A stretch of 64,000 bases of DNA from Thermocrispum agreste DSM 44070 (GCF_000427905.1 NZ_ATYX01000006.1:248001-312000); one strand, 5' to 3'; shown: positions 49,681 to 59,268, counted from the stretch's first letter. Made by a program: numbers and translations. The notes: generated by a model not told the origin, from the sequence alone.

Positions 49681-49709
49681 CCGCCGGCCCGGCGGCAGCC
49701 TGCCGGCGG
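49681..49709. terminator. hairpin between convergent rnj and EamA genes
   Basis: CCGCCGG (49681-49687) pairs with CCGGCGG (49703-49709) over 15 nt, four bases after the rnj stop. Other GC-rich pairings are possible in the same stretch. Confidence 0.45.
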
Positions 49710-49740
49710 CCTGCTGTGGCGGGCCCGCGGTCCGAGCCGG

Positions 49741-50784
49741 CTACCGGCCGGGCAGGCCGTCCGGTTCCCGGCAATGATCGGGATCCGGCAGCGGTTCGGC
49801 CGGTGTGCCCGGCTGCGTCTTGCCGGGGGAGTTGAGCTGCACGATGGTGGCCCCTGCCAGCACCGCGACCGCACCCACCAGCTGCACGAGGGTGAGCGCT
49901 TCGTCGATCAGCACCCAGGCGAGCGCGGTGGCCGCCAGCGGTTCGACCAGCCCGAGCGCGCTGGCCACCGCGGCGGGCAGGTGACGCAGGGCGAACAGCC
50001 CGGTCAGATAGGCCAGCACGGTGGAGACCACGGCCACCGCGACGAGCAGCAGCCACGCCGGTGGCGTCCACGGGCCGAACGGCACCGTCATGGTCAGCTT
50101 CTCGGCGGGCCAGGTCCACGGCGGCGCGGCAGCGCAGACGGTGAGCGCGCCGAAGGTCAGCCCCCACGTCACCATGCCGAGCGGGTGCTGCGCGGTCATG
50201 CCCCGCTCGCCGAGCAGGAAGTACGCCGAGGCGCACACCGCCGCGAGCAGGCCCGCTCCCATGCCGAGCAGGTCGAGCCGGAGGCCCTGCCAGACCTGGG
50301 CGACGAGCGCGAGCCCGAGCATGGCCAGCGCGACGCCGCCGTAGAGCGCGCGTGGCATGTGCACGCGGCGGACGAACCGCACCCACAGCGCCACCAGCAC
50401 CGGCGAGGTGAACTCCAGCAAGATCGCCACCCCCACCGGGATGCGGGAGGCTGCGACGAAGTACATCAGTTGCGCGCCCGCCACCCCCAGCAGGCCGAAT
50501 CCGACGAGCAGCGGCCAGTCACCCCGCCGGACCTTGAGCAGCGACGGCCGGACCAGGGCGACTCCGGCGAGGAGGATGGCCGCCGCCAGGCCGATGCGTG
50601 CCGCCGCCACCTGCTGCGGGGTCATGCCGGCGAGCATCACGGGCTTGGCGAGCACACCGGAACTGCTGAACGACACCGCGGACAGCAACACGAACAGCAA
50701 GCCGCGTCCCGGGTGCGGGGTGAACGGACGGGCACCGGCGCCTGCGGGCCGGACGACATGCTGCTCGGCGGACGGAGCTGCCAT
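49741..50784 (-). CDS. EamA/RhaT family (DMT) transporter
   Basis: A 347-residue membrane protein of the drug/metabolite transporter superfamily. It has about ten hydrophobic helices forming two EamA repeats: the first starts LLFVLLSAVSFSSSGVLAKPV, the second LLDLLGMGAGLLAAVCASAYFLLGER-like in parts. The motif VEPLAATALAWVLIDEAL near the end is family-typical. These are usually exporters of amino acids or metabolites. It is divergent from an AsnC/Lrp-type regulator, a pairing common for amino-acid exporters. The ATG at 50784 has AAGGAGGTC upstream. Confidence 0.87.
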   Translation of the reverse strand: MAAPSAEQHVVRPAGAGARPFTPHPGRGLLFVLLSAVSFSSSGVLAKPVMLAGMTPQQVAAARIGLAAAILLAGVALVRPSLLKVRRGDWPLLVGFGLLGVAGAQLMYFVAASRIPVGVAILLEFTSPVLVALWVRFVRRVHMPRALYGGVALAMLGLALVAQVWQGLRLDLLGMGAGLLAAVCASAYFLLGERGMTAQHPLGMVTWGLTFGALTVCAAAPPWTWPAEKLTMTVPFGPWTPPAWLLLVAVAVVSTVLAYLTGLFALRHLPAAVASALGLVEPLAATALAWVLIDEALTLVQLVGAVAVLAGATIVQLNSPGKTQPGTPAEPLPDPDHCREPDGLPGR

Positions 50785-50879
50785 GCCCGGTTTGACCTCC
50801 TTGCGCGCGATTTGTCGGTATCGCGTTCGAGCTTAGGGCAACGCCGTGCGTCCCCGATTGAAAGATGTGTGCTGCGAGC

Positions 50880-50892
50880 GCAAAATTATTGC
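50880..50892. promoter_or_regulatory. putative AsnC/Lrp binding site
   Basis: GCAAAATTATTGC has GCAA/TTGC inverted ends around an AT-only centre and touches the regulator ATG at 50893. It is the most AT-rich spot in the 108-base gap and fits the loose palindromes bound by Lrp-type proteins. Confidence 0.4.
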
Positions 50893-51381
50893 ATGCCCGG
50901 GAAGCCGTTGGCGCTGGACGACATCGATCACCGGCTGCTGGCCGAACTGCAGGCCGATGCCGACCGGACGTTGCGCGATCTCGGCGAGCTGGTCGGGCTG
51001 TCGCCCAGTGCCGTGCTGCGCCGGGTGGAGGGCTACAAGGCGGGCGGGCTGCTGGAACGGAAGGTCGCCGTGCTGGACACCAGCCAGGTGCCCGACCTGG
51101 TGCTCGCCGTGTGCCTGGTGACGGTCGAGCGCCAGACCCCCGAACACCGCCGCGCGTTCTGCGATCTGCTCAAGCGCACGCCCCAGGTGCAGCAGGTGTA
51201 CGACGTCTCCGGGGTGTGGGACTACGTGGTGATCCTGGCGGCGCACGGCCTGCCGGAGGTGCGTGAGCTGGCCGAGCGGCTGTTCGAAGCCGACGAGAAC
51301 GTCCGCAAGCTGACCACGCTGTTCGTGCTGGACCCGGTCAAGACCGGGTGCGCGGTGCCCACCCGGCCGATGGAAGCGTGA
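50893..51381 (+). CDS. Lrp/AsnC family transcriptional regulator
   Basis: A 162-residue feast/famine regulator. Residues 8-55 form the AsnC helix-turn-helix (LDDIDHRLLAELQADADRTL, DLGELVGLSPSAVLRRV). The C-terminal RAM domain (VQQVYDVSGVWDYVVILAAHGLPEV in parts) senses an amino acid and mediates oligomer formation. It is divergent from the EamA exporter, its likely target. No ribosome site precedes the ATG, and the operator-like AT-rich element touches it, so autoregulation is likely. Confidence 0.9.
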   Translation: MPGKPLALDDIDHRLLAELQADADRTLRDLGELVGLSPSAVLRRVEGYKAGGLLERKVAVLDTSQVPDLVLAVCLVTVERQTPEHRRAFCDLLKRTPQVQQVYDVSGVWDYVVILAAHGLPEVRELAERLFEADENVRKLTTLFVLDPVKTGCAVPTRPMEA

Positions 51382-51416
51382 CCCGTTCGATCGACTGTCC
51401 CGCGGCGGCCAGGCGG

Positions 51417-51422
51417 TAGCCT
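51417..51422 (+). promoter_or_regulatory. -10 element for a leaderless moxR transcript
   Basis: TAGCCT is followed by six bases and the GTG at 51429. Confidence 0.45.
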
Positions 51423-51428
51423 CGAGGT

Positions 51429-52334
51429 GTGACCGACGCCGCTCACCCAGCCGATGTTGCCGACCTGACCAGCCCCCAGGCGGTGGCCGAGCGCCTGGCG
51501 ACCACCGGCTACCTGGCCGACGACGGCGTGGCGACGGCTGCTTTCCTGGCCATTCGCATGCGCCGCCCGCTGCTGTGCGAGGGCGAGCCGGGCGCCGGGA
51601 AGACGTCGCTGGCGGTGGCGCTGGCGCAAGCGCTTGGCCTGCCGCTGGTGCGACTGCAGTGCCACGAAGGCATCGACGCGGCACAGGCGCTGTACGAATG
51701 GGATTTTCCGCGCCAGTTGTTGCATCTGCGCGCCCTGGAGGCCGCTTCCGACGGTGCGCTCGACGCGGAGGAAGCCGAGCGTTCGCTGTACACGCCGAGG
51801 TTCCTGCTCGCCCGCCCGTTGCTGCGTGCCCTGCAGGAGCGCTGCGTGCTGCTGGTGGACGAGATCGACCGGGCCGACGACGAGTTCGAGGCTTTCCTGC
51901 TGCAGCTGCTCGACGAGAGCGCGGTGAGCATCCCCGAGCTCGGCGAAGTCCGTGCCGAGCAGCCCCCGATCGTGGTGCTGACCTCCAACCGCACCCGCGA
52001 GCTGCACGACGCGCTGAAACGCCGCTGCCTGTACCACTGGCTCGGGCACCCGAGCGTGGAGCGCGAGGTCGCCATCCTGCGCAGCAGGCTGCCGGGCATC
52101 TCGGAACGGCTGGCCGAGCAGGTGGCCACGGCGGTACGGCGGCTGCGCGACCTGGAGCTGCTCAAGCCGCCCGGGGTGGCCGAGTCGCTGGACTGGGCGC
52201 GGGCGTTGCTGTGCCTGGACGGGGAAACGCTGGACGCCGAGACCGCCGACCGCACGCTGGGCGCGGTGCTGAAGTTCCGGGAGGACATCGAGCGGGCCCG
52301 CGCGGCCGGTCTGGCCGAGCTGCTGGCGGAGTGA
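51429..52334 (+). CDS. MoxR-type AAA+ ATPase (CoxD-like)
   Basis: A 301-residue AAA+ ATPase with Walker A GEPGAGKTS (52-60), Walker B LLVDEIDR (141-148) and a sensor region PPIVVLTSNRTREL. In carboxydotrophs the CoxD homologue helps build the Mo-Cu cluster of CO dehydrogenase; in other clusters MoxR proteins act as chaperones with a VWA partner. Here it precedes a VWA gene, xdhC and the coxSLMG set, so a role in maturing that Mo-hydroxylase is likely. The GTG at 51429 is probably the 5' end of the message. Confidence 0.88.
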   Translation: MTDAAHPADVADLTSPQAVAERLATTGYLADDGVATAAFLAIRMRRPLLCEGEPGAGKTSLAVALAQALGLPLVRLQCHEGIDAAQALYEWDFPRQLLHLRALEAASDGALDAEEAERSLYTPRFLLARPLLRALQERCVLLVDEIDRADDEFEAFLLQLLDESAVSIPELGEVRAEQPPIVVLTSNRTRELHDALKRRCLYHWLGHPSVEREVAILRSRLPGISERLAEQVATAVRRLRDLELLKPPGVAESLDWARALLCLDGETLDAETADRTLGAVLKFREDIERARAAGLAELLAE

Positions 52335-52336
52335 TC

Positions 52337-53485
52337 ATGACGACCGTCGGCACGCCGAGCACCCGGTCCGGCCGGCCGGACGTCCTGTCCGGATTGGTCG
52401 CCTTCACCAGGGCACTGTCGGCCGCCGGGCTGCCGGTGAGCATGGACCGGGTCACCGCCTACCTGGAAGCGGTGCGGTCGGTCGATCTCGCCCAGCCGGA
52501 CGCGCTGTACTGGGCAGGCAGGCTCACGCTGTGCGGCGACCCGGACGACATCGCGCTGTACGACGGTGTCTTCCGCCAGTGGTTTCTGCACCAGCAGCCG
52601 GAGCGGCCCGGCGGGGTCCGGCCCAGGCAACCGACCATCGCGAGCCTGACCCCGCAACCGGCCGGGGACGGCGGCGACGAAGGCTCGCCGGGCGACCTGC
52701 ACCGGGTCGGGGCCAGTGAGGCCGAGCGGTTGCGACATCGCGACCTCGGCGAGCTGACCGCCGAGGAACGGGCTCACCTGCGTGAGCTGATCGCGCTGCT
52801 GCGGCCTCGGCCGCCGTTGCGCCGCGCCATCCGGCAACGACCGGCGCGCCGCGGGGGACTGGACACGCGGCGGACCGTGCGGGCCATGCTGGCGGCTGGC
52901 GGTGAGCCGACGGTGCTGTTGCACCGGTCGCGCAGTGTCAAACCGCGCCGGGTGGTCCTGCTCGTGGACGTCTCCGGATCGATGGAGCCGTACGCCGACG
53001 CGCTCATCAGGTTCGCCCATGCGCTGTGCTGCCGGATTCCCGGCGGGGTGGAGGTGTTCACCATCGGCACCCGGCTCACCCGCATCACCCGCCAGCTGCG
53101 GCTGCGCGACCCCGAGCACGCCCTGGCTGCCGCGGCGAAGGCCGTCCCGGACTTCGCGGGCGGGACCCGGCTGGGCGAGACGCTGCAGGCGTTCCTCGAC
53201 CGCTGGGGGCAGCGCGGCACGGCGCGGTCGGCGATCGTGGTGGTCTTCTCCGACGGCTGGGAGCGCGGCGATCCCGGCCTGCTGGGCGAACAAGTCGCCA
53301 GGCTGAAAAGGCTCGCATTCGCCGTATTCTGGGTGAATCCCCATGCGGGGAAAGACGGCTACGTACCGGTGCAATCCGGCATCGCGGCCGCATTGCCGCA
53401 CGTGGACAAGCTTCTGGCCGGGCACAGCCTGGCCACGTTGGAACGACTGATGCAGGTGATGCGCGATGCGCGACGTTTTGGATGA
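52337..53485 (+). CDS. VWA domain protein (CoxE-like)
   Basis: A 382-residue protein. The N-terminal half is helical (FTRALSAAGLPVSMDRV, ALYWAGRLTLCGDPDDIALYD) and Arg-rich in the middle. The C-terminal von Willebrand A domain has the MIDAS motif DVSGS at 211-215, with the distal Thr and Asp in GGTRLG and FSDGWERGD. It is the usual partner of the MoxR ATPase in the cox cluster and presumably assists cofactor insertion. The ATG at 52337 is preferred, as GGAG lies upstream; a GTG two codons earlier overlaps the moxR stop. Its 3' end overlaps xdhC by 20 bases. Confidence 0.87.
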   Translation: MTTVGTPSTRSGRPDVLSGLVAFTRALSAAGLPVSMDRVTAYLEAVRSVDLAQPDALYWAGRLTLCGDPDDIALYDGVFRQWFLHQQPERPGGVRPRQPTIASLTPQPAGDGGDEGSPGDLHRVGASEAERLRHRDLGELTAEERAHLRELIALLRPRPPLRRAIRQRPARRGGLDTRRTVRAMLAAGGEPTVLLHRSRSVKPRRVVLLVDVSGSMEPYADALIRFAHALCCRIPGGVEVFTIGTRLTRITRQLRLRDPEHALAAAAKAVPDFAGGTRLGETLQAFLDRWGQRGTARSAIVVVFSDGWERGDPGLLGEQVARLKRLAFAVFWVNPHAGKDGYVPVQSGIAAALPHVDKLLAGHSLATLERLMQVMRDARRFG

Positions 53486-54590
53486 TCTCTTCCAGCGCTG
53501 GCAGCGAGGTGAGAAGGTCGGGGTCGGCACGGTCGTGGCGACGTTCTCGTCCGCACCTCGCCCGCCGGGCGCGGCGATGCTGGTCGCCGAGGACGGCACC
53601 GTGGCGGGCAGCGTCTCGGGCGGCTGCGTGGAAGGAGCCGTCTACGACCTGGCCCAGCAGGTGATCACCGACGGCACGCCGGTGCTGCAGCGGTACGGGG
53701 TTTCCGACGACGACGCGTTCGCGGTCGGCCTGACCTGCGGCGGCATCATCGACGTCTACGTCGACCGGTACTCCAGGGAGGACTTCCCGGAGCTGGGCGA
53801 GGTCGTCGAGTCGGTGCGGGCACAGCATCCGGTCGCCATCGCCACCGTCATCGAGCACCCGGATCCGCAGCGGGTGGGTGCCCGGCGGGTGATCTGGCCC
53901 GATCGCGCGGTCGGCGACCTGGGCAGCGACCGGGTCAACGACGCGGTCACCGACGACGCACGCGGCCTGCTCGCCGCCGGGCGCAGCGACACGCTGCACT
54001 ACGGCCCGGACGGGCAGCGGCGGGGCGAAGGCCTGTCGGTGTTCGTCAACGCGTTCGAGCCGCCGCCGCGGCTGTTGGTGTTCGGTGCGATCGACTTCGC
54101 GCGGGCGATGGTGCAGGTGGGCGCGCTGCTCGGCTATCGGGTGACGGTGTGCGACGCGCGCCCGGTGTTCGCCACCAAGGCGCGCTTCCCGGACGCGGAC
54201 GAAGTGATCGTCGAGTGGCCGCACCGGTACCTGCAGGCCGAGGTGGACGCCGGGCGGGTGGACGAGCGCACCGCGGTCACCGTGCTGACCCACGATCCCA
54301 AGTTCGACGTGCCGGTGCTGCAGGTGGCACTGCGCGCCAAGCTCGGCTACGTCGGTGCGATGGGGTCGCGGCGCACCCACGAGGACCGCCTGCAGCGGCT
54401 GCGCGAGGCCGGGATGACCGACGACGAGCTGAGCAATCTGGCATCACCGATCGGGCTGAATCTCGGTGCCCGCACCCCGGAGGAGACCGCGGTCTCGATC
54501 GCCGCGGAGATCATCGCTTTGCGCTGGGGAGGCGACGGCCGGCGGCTCACCGAGGTGTCCGGGCCCATCCACGGCGACGCGCTGCGGTAA
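53466..54590 (+). CDS. XdhC family molybdenum-cofactor maturation protein (CoxF-like)
   Basis: A 374-residue XdhC/CoxI-family protein that binds and sulfurates the molybdenum cytosine-dinucleotide cofactor before insertion into Mo-hydroxylases. The N-terminal domain has GSVSGGCVEGAVYDLAQ, whose Cys is conserved in the family, and LTCGGIIDVYVD. The C-terminal Rossmann part shows LLVFGAIDFARAM and LTHDPKFDVPVLQ, then YVGAMGSRRTHEDRLQRL. The gene starts inside the end of the VWA gene and closes the moxR-VWA-xdhC group. A 139-base gap separates it from coxS-like. Confidence 0.9.
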   Translation: MRDVLDDLFQRWQRGEKVGVGTVVATFSSAPRPPGAAMLVAEDGTVAGSVSGGCVEGAVYDLAQQVITDGTPVLQRYGVSDDDAFAVGLTCGGIIDVYVDRYSREDFPELGEVVESVRAQHPVAIATVIEHPDPQRVGARRVIWPDRAVGDLGSDRVNDAVTDDARGLLAAGRSDTLHYGPDGQRRGEGLSVFVNAFEPPPRLLVFGAIDFARAMVQVGALLGYRVTVCDARPVFATKARFPDADEVIVEWPHRYLQAEVDAGRVDERTAVTVLTHDPKFDVPVLQVALRAKLGYVGAMGSRRTHEDRLQRLREAGMTDDELSNLASPIGLNLGARTPEETAVSIAAEIIALRWGGDGRRLTEVSGPIHGDALR

Positions 54591-54729
54591 CCGAAATGTG
54601 ACCTTGCGGTGAACCCGCTGAGCGGCCATCCTCAGTTGTGTGACGGCGATCACCGGGCACGGGTGAACCGTCGTCGGCTCCCGACGATCGAGTCCCGCCG
54701 GGTGCATCCACGACCGAGCTGGAGGCCCC

Positions 54730-55266
54730 ATGCGCATCACCACCACAGTCGACGGAACCTCCTACACCGACGATGTCGAACCACGCATGCTGCTCGTGCA
54801 GTACCTGCGCGAGAAGCTGGGCAAGGTCGGCACCGTCGTCGGCTGCGACACCAGCAACTGCGGCGCCTGCACGGTGCACATGGACGGGCAGAGCGTGAAG
54901 TCCTGCTCCGTGCTGGCGGTCCAGGCCGACGGCCGCGAGATCACCACGATCGAAGGCCTGTCCGCGGACGGGCAGCTGCATCCGGTGCAGCAGGCGTTCC
55001 ACGACAGCCACGCGTTGCAGTGCGGCTTCTGCACGCCCGGAATGATCATGCAGGCGGTCGACCTGCTGAAGGAGAACCCGGACCCGGACGAGGAGGAGAT
55101 CCGCGCCGGGCTGGAGGGCAACCTGTGCCGGTGCACCGGTTACCAGAACATCGTCCGGGCGGTCCGGGCGGCGGCCGACAAGATGCAGCCGTCCGCGGCG
55201 CCGGAAGCCGAGACGTCGCGTGAACCGGTCGGCGCGAGCATGCCTTCGGAGGTGGCGCAGTCATGA
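54730..55266 (+). CDS. [2Fe-2S] small subunit of Mo-hydroxylase (CoxS-like)
   Basis: A 178-residue iron-sulfur subunit that passes electrons from the Mo site to FAD. It has a plant-ferredoxin-like cluster with cysteines 39, 44, 47 and 59 ([10 protein letters not shown]...C) and a second all-helical cluster with cysteines 98, 101, 133 and 135 (CGFC, CRC). A tail of about 30 residues follows the family end. GGAGG precedes the ATG at 54730. It starts the coxSLMG operon and overlaps coxL-like by four bases. Confidence 0.92.
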   Translation: MRITTTVDGTSYTDDVEPRMLLVQYLREKLGKVGTVVGCDTSNCGACTVHMDGQSVKSCSVLAVQADGREITTIEGLSADGQLHPVQQAFHDSHALQCGFCTPGMIMQAVDLLKENPDPDEEEIRAGLEGNLCRCTGYQNIVRAVRAAADKMQPSAAPEAETSREPVGASMPSEVAQS

Positions 55267-57698
55267 CCGCTGTTGCCGAACCGGAGGTGGGTCGCGCCCG
55301 CCTGCGCAAGGAAGACGCGCGGCTGATCACCGGGCGGACCAGGTGGACGGACAACCTGTCCCTGCCGGGCATGCTGCACCTGGCGTTCTTGCGCAGCCCG
55401 GTGGCCCACGCCAGGATCAGCAAGATCGACACCAGCGCGGCCAAGCAGAAGCCCGGCGTGATCGCCGTGGTGACCGGTGCCGACGTGGCCGAGGAACAGG
55501 GCAGCCTGCCGTGCGCCTGGCCGATCACCGAGGACATCAAGATCCCCAACGCGCCCTCACTGGCGGTCGACGAGGTGAACTTCGCCGGCGAGGCGGTGGC
55601 CGCGGTGGTCGCGCGGTCGGCGGCGGAAGCGGTCGACGCGCTGGAGGCCATCGACGTGGAGTACGACGAGCTGCCCGTCGTGCTGGACATGAACGAGGCG
55701 CTCGCCGAGGGTGCCGACCTGGTGCACCCGGAGCTGGGCACCAACAAGTGCGCCACCTGGGTGTTCGACTCGGCGGAAGCGGGCAGCGGCGGCGCGATCG
55801 ACGACGCGATCGCCCAGGCGGACGTGGTGCTGGAGCGCACGTTCCGGCAGCAGCGGCTGATCCCGTCGTTCATGGAGCCGCGGTCGGTGCTGGTCGACCC
55901 GACCGGTGAGCAGATCACGGTGTGGTCGGCCACCCAGATCCCGCACATCCTGAAGTGGATGATTTCCGCGGTCACCGGGGTGCCGGAGACCAAGGTGCGG
56001 GTCATCGCGCCGGACGTCGGCGGCGGATTCGGCGGCAAGCTGCAGGTGACGCCGGAGGAGATCATCACGTTCCTCATGGCGCGCAGGCTGGGACGTCCGG
56101 TGAAGTGGACCGAGACGCGCTCGGAGTCGATGCAGTCGGCCCACCACGGCCGCGACCAGATCCAGAAGATCACCCTGGCGGCGGCGTCCGACGGCACGCT
56201 CAAGGGCCTGAAGGTCGAGCTGCTCGCGGACATGGGCGCCTACCTGCGGCTGGTCACGCCCGGTGTGCCGATCCTCGGGGCGTTCATGTTCAACGCCATC
56301 TACAAGATGGACGCCTACCGGTTCGAGTGCACCAACGTGTTCACCAACAAGACCCCGACCGACGCCTACCGGGGTGCCGGGCGTCCCGAGGCCACGTTCG
56401 CCATCGAGCGGATGATGGACGAGCTGGCCGCCGAACTCGGCCGCGATCCGATCGACCTGCGCAGGCAGAACTGGATCAAGCACGAGGAGTTCCCGTTCAC
56501 CACGGTGGCGGGCCTGACCTACGACTCGGGCAACTACGAGGCGGCCACCGCCAAGGCGCTGGAGCTGTTCGGCTACGACGCGCTGCGCCAGGAGCAGCGG
56601 GAGCGGCGCGAGCGTGGCGACACCGTCCAGCTGGGCATCGGGGTGTCCACCTACACGGAGATGTGCGGCCTGGCGCCGTCGCGAGTGCTCGGTGCGCTGC
56701 GGTACGCCGCAGGCGGGTGGGAGCACGCGTCGATCCGGATGCTGCCCACCGGCAAGGTCGAGGTGATCACCGGGACGTCGCCGCACGGCCAGGGGCACGA
56801 GACGGCGTGGAGCCAGATCGTGGCCGACCGGCTCGGGGTGCCGTTCGAGGACGTGGAGGTCCTGCACGGGGACACCGCGGCGTCGCACAAGGGCATGGAC
56901 TCCTACGGCTCCCGTTCGCTGGCGGTCGGCGGCACCGCGCTGGTCATGGCCGCGGACCGGGTGATCGAGAAGGCCAAGAAGCTGGCCGCGCACATGCTGG
57001 AGTGCAGCGAGGACGACATCGAGTTCTCCGGCGGCAAGCTCACGGTGCGCGGCACCGACAAGGCCACCGACATCCAGTCGGTCGCGCTGCACGCGCACGT
57101 GGCGCACGACCTGCCGGAGGGCATGGAGGCGAGCCTGGACTCCGAGGCGACGTTCGACCCGGAGAACTTCTCCTACCCGCACGGCACGCATCTGTGTGCG
57201 GTGGAGGTCGACACCGAGACGGGGCAGGTGAAGATCCGGTCCTACGTCTGCGTCGACGACGTCGGCACCGTGGTCAACCCGCTGATCGTGGAGGGCCAGG
57301 TGCACGGCGGCGTGGCGCAGGGCATCGCGCAGGCGCTGTTCGAGGACGCGGTGCACGACGAGTCCGGCACGTTGACCACCGGCACGTTCGCCGACTACCT
57401 GCTGCCGTCGGCGGCGGACCTGCCGTCGTTCGTCACCGACCGTACCGAGACACCGGCGACCACCAACCCGCTGGGTGCCAAGGGCGTCGGGGAAGCGGGC
57501 ACCATCGCCGCCACGCCCGCGGTGGTGAACGCCATCGTCGACGCGGTGCGCCACCTGGGCGTCGACGACATCGAGATGCCCTGCACCCCGATGCGGGTGT
57601 GGCGGGCCGTGCACAGCGGAACCCGTGCCGAAGGCGGCCCCGGCGGCGAAGCAGGCGGCGGCCTCGGTTCGATCGATGCGTCTGGAGGTGCCCAGTGA
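55263..57698 (+). CDS. form II CO-dehydrogenase-like molybdenum hydroxylase large subunit
   Basis: An 811-residue xanthine-oxidase-family catalytic subunit that binds the Mo cytosine-dinucleotide cofactor. [10 protein letters not shown] and [15 protein letters not shown] are cofactor-binding segments; KGVGEAGT provides the catalytic Glu744. The decisive loop reads AYRGAGR at residues 368-374. That is the form II sequence; true (form I) CO dehydrogenases have AYxCSFR with the Cu-binding Cys. So CO oxidation should not be assumed, and an aromatic, purine or other small substrate is equally possible. The ATG lies in an ATGA overlap with coxS-like. A Gly-rich tail of about 30 residues is unconserved. 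Confidence 0.92.
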   Translation: MTAVAEPEVGRARLRKEDARLITGRTRWTDNLSLPGMLHLAFLRSPVAHARISKIDTSAAKQKPGVIAVVTGADVAEEQGSLPCAWPITEDIKIPNAPSLAVDEVNFAGEAVAAVVARSAAEAVDALEAIDVEYDELPVVLDMNEALAEGADLVHPELGTNKCATWVFDSAEAGSGGAIDDAIAQADVVLERTFRQQRLIPSFMEPRSVLVDPTGEQITVWSATQIPHILKWMISAVTGVPETKVRVIAPDVGGGFGGKLQVTPEEIITFLMARRLGRPVKWTETRSESMQSAHHGRDQIQKITLAAASDGTLKGLKVELLADMGAYLRLVTPGVPILGAFMFNAIYKMDAYRFECTNVFTNKTPTDAYRGAGRPEATFAIERMMDELAAELGRDPIDLRRQNWIKHEEFPFTTVAGLTYDSGNYEAATAKALELFGYDALRQEQRERRERGDTVQLGIGVSTYTEMCGLAPSRVLGALRYAAGGWEHASIRMLPTGKVEVITGTSPHGQGHETAWSQIVADRLGVPFEDVEVLHGDTAASHKGMDSYGSRSLAVGGTALVMAADRVIEKAKKLAAHMLECSEDDIEFSGGKLTVRGTDKATDIQSVALHAHVAHDLPEGMEASLDSEATFDPENFSYPHGTHLCAVEVDTETGQVKIRSYVCVDDVGTVVNPLIVEGQVHGGVAQGIAQALFEDAVHDESGTLTTGTFADYLLPSAADLPSFVTDRTETPATTNPLGAKGVGEAGTIAATPAVVNAIVDAVRHLGVDDIEMPCTPMRVWRAVHSGTRAEGGPGGEAGGGLGSIDASGGAQ

Positions 57699-58546
57699 TC
57701 CCCGCGGCATTCGACTACGTGGTTCCGGCCACGGTGGACGACGCGGTCCGCGAGCTGCACGACGCGGGCGACGAAGCCAAGGTGCTGGCGGGCGGGCAGA
57801 GCCTGCTGCCGGTACTGCGCATGCGGCTGGCCGCACCGTCGAAGATCGTCGACATCGGCCGGATCACGGAACTCCGTGGTGTCCGGGACGCCGGCGACCA
57901 CATCGTCATCGGCGCCACCACGCCGCACCACGAAGTGCAGCACAACCAGCTGGTCCGCGAGCACGCGCTGCTGCTGGCGCTGGCCACCGAGACGGTGGCC
58001 GACCCGCAGGTGCGTCACCTCGGCACCTTCGGCGGCGCGCTGGCGCACGCCGACCCGGCCGGTGACCTGCTCGCCCCGGCGCTGGCGCTGGACTGCACGT
58101 TCGTGGTGGCGGGCATGGACGGCAGGCACGAGGTACCGGCGAGCGAGTTCTTCGTCGACTACTTCACCACCGCGCTGCGGCCCGGAGAGCTGCTGCTCGA
58201 GGTCCGGGTGCCGAAGTACACCGGCTGGCGGGCGCACTACGAGAAGTTCAACCGCGTCGCCCAGGCGTGGTCGATCTGCGGTGTGGCCGCCGCGGTGCGG
58301 GTGGACAACGGCACCATCGCCGAGGCACGGGTCGGGCTGACCAACATGTCGTCGGTCCCGGTCCGGGCCCGGGGCGTGGAGGAGGCGCTGGTCGGCCAGC
58401 AGGCCAGCCCGGAGGTGATCAAGGCCGCGGCCGCCCGGGCCGTGGACGGCACCCTGCCGACCGCGGACGGCAACGCGGACGCCGAGTACCGGGAGCACCT
58501 GGCGAAGGTCCTGACCGAACGTGCGGTGACCGCGGCATGCAGCTGA
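57695..58546 (+). CDS. FAD-binding medium subunit of Mo-hydroxylase (CoxM-like)
   Basis: A 283-residue flavoprotein subunit of the CutM/CoxM type. It has the FAD-pyrophosphate motifs AGGQSLLPVLRMRL (from about residue 31) and TFGGALAHADPAGD (from about 110), and the C-terminal domain typical of CO dehydrogenase flavoproteins. It transfers electrons from the iron-sulfur subunit to an acceptor. The GTG at 57695 overlaps the large-subunit stop (GTGA), and its stop overlaps the CoxG-like gene by 10 bases, indicating tight coupling. Confidence 0.92.
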   Translation: MIPAAFDYVVPATVDDAVRELHDAGDEAKVLAGGQSLLPVLRMRLAAPSKIVDIGRITELRGVRDAGDHIVIGATTPHHEVQHNQLVREHALLLALATETVADPQVRHLGTFGGALAHADPAGDLLAPALALDCTFVVAGMDGRHEVPASEFFVDYFTTALRPGELLLEVRVPKYTGWRAHYEKFNRVAQAWSICGVAAAVRVDNGTIAEARVGLTNMSSVPVRARGVEEALVGQQASPEVIKAAAARAVDGTLPTADGNADAEYREHLAKVLTERAVTAACS

Positions 58547-59268
58547 ACCACGAGTTCACCGTCGACGCCCCGCTGGACGAGGTGTGGCAGGCCCTGCTCG
58601 ACCCGCACCGGGTGGCGCCGTGCATGCCCGGCGCCACCCTGGACGAGGTGAACGGCGACGAGTTCGCCGCGACCGTCCAGGTCAAGCTGGGCCCGGTCAA
58701 CCTCAAGTACAAGGGCAAGGGCGCCTACGTCGACAAGGACGAGCAGGCCAAGCGGCTGGTGATCAAGGCCTCCGGCAAGGACGTGCGGGGTGCCGGGACG
58801 GCGTCCGGGTCGGCCACCGTGACGCTGACCGACGCAGGCGGTGCCACGCACGGCGAGGTGGTCAGCGAGCTCAAGGTCACCGGCCGTCCTGCCCAGTTCG
58901 GGCGGGGGCTGATCGCCGAGGTCGGCGGACGGCTGCTCGGCGAGTTCGCCAAGAACCTGGGCCAGGAGCTGTCCGGGAACTCCGGGCACGCCGGCGGCCA
59001 GGACGGTGACACGGCCTCCGCGACGCAGGCGGCCGGGCAGCGGACGCCGGAAAGCGGCACGGCCGCCAGCGGTCAGGCGCAAGCGCCGTCGGCGGACGAG
59101 CCGAGTGCCGGATCGTCCGGGCGGTCCCAGCCGTCGCAGGCCGAGCCGGAGGCCATCAACCTGCTGCAGGTCGCGGGCGGGCCGATGCTCAAGCGGCTCG
59201 CCCCGGTCCTGGCGGTGCTGGCCGTCGTGCTCGGGCTGGTGGTGCTCAGGCGGTCGCGGCGGACGTGA
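58537..59268 (+). CDS. CoxG-like SRPBCC protein with C-terminal membrane anchor
   Basis: A 243-residue protein. Residues 1-150 are the SRPBCC/CoxG domain (MQLNHEFTVDAPLDEVWQALLD, PCMPGATLDEV, YKGKGAYVDKDEQAKRLV). Residues 150-208 are a Ser/Gly/Gln/Ala-rich linker. Residues 215-237 form one hydrophobic helix followed by RRSRRT. CoxG tethers CO dehydrogenase to the membrane in carboxydotrophs, and the linker plus tail anchor fits that role, probably recruiting the enzyme to the quinone pool. It ends the operon at a strong hairpin. Confidence 0.88.
   Translation: MQLNHEFTVDAPLDEVWQALLDPHRVAPCMPGATLDEVNGDEFAATVQVKLGPVNLKYKGKGAYVDKDEQAKRLVIKASGKDVRGAGTASGSATVTLTDAGGATHGEVVSELKVTGRPAQFGRGLIAEVGGRLLGEFAKNLGQELSGNSGHAGGQDGDTASATQAAGQRTPESGTAASGQAQAPSADEPSAGSSGRSQPSQAEPEAINLLQVAGGPMLKRLAPVLAVLAVVLGLVVLRRSRRT

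Noticed and set aside
55263-57698. Naming the cluster a true carbon-monoxide dehydrogenase
   Set aside because: The active-site loop reads AYRGAGR (form II), without the Cys that binds copper in form I enzymes, so CO oxidation is not supported.
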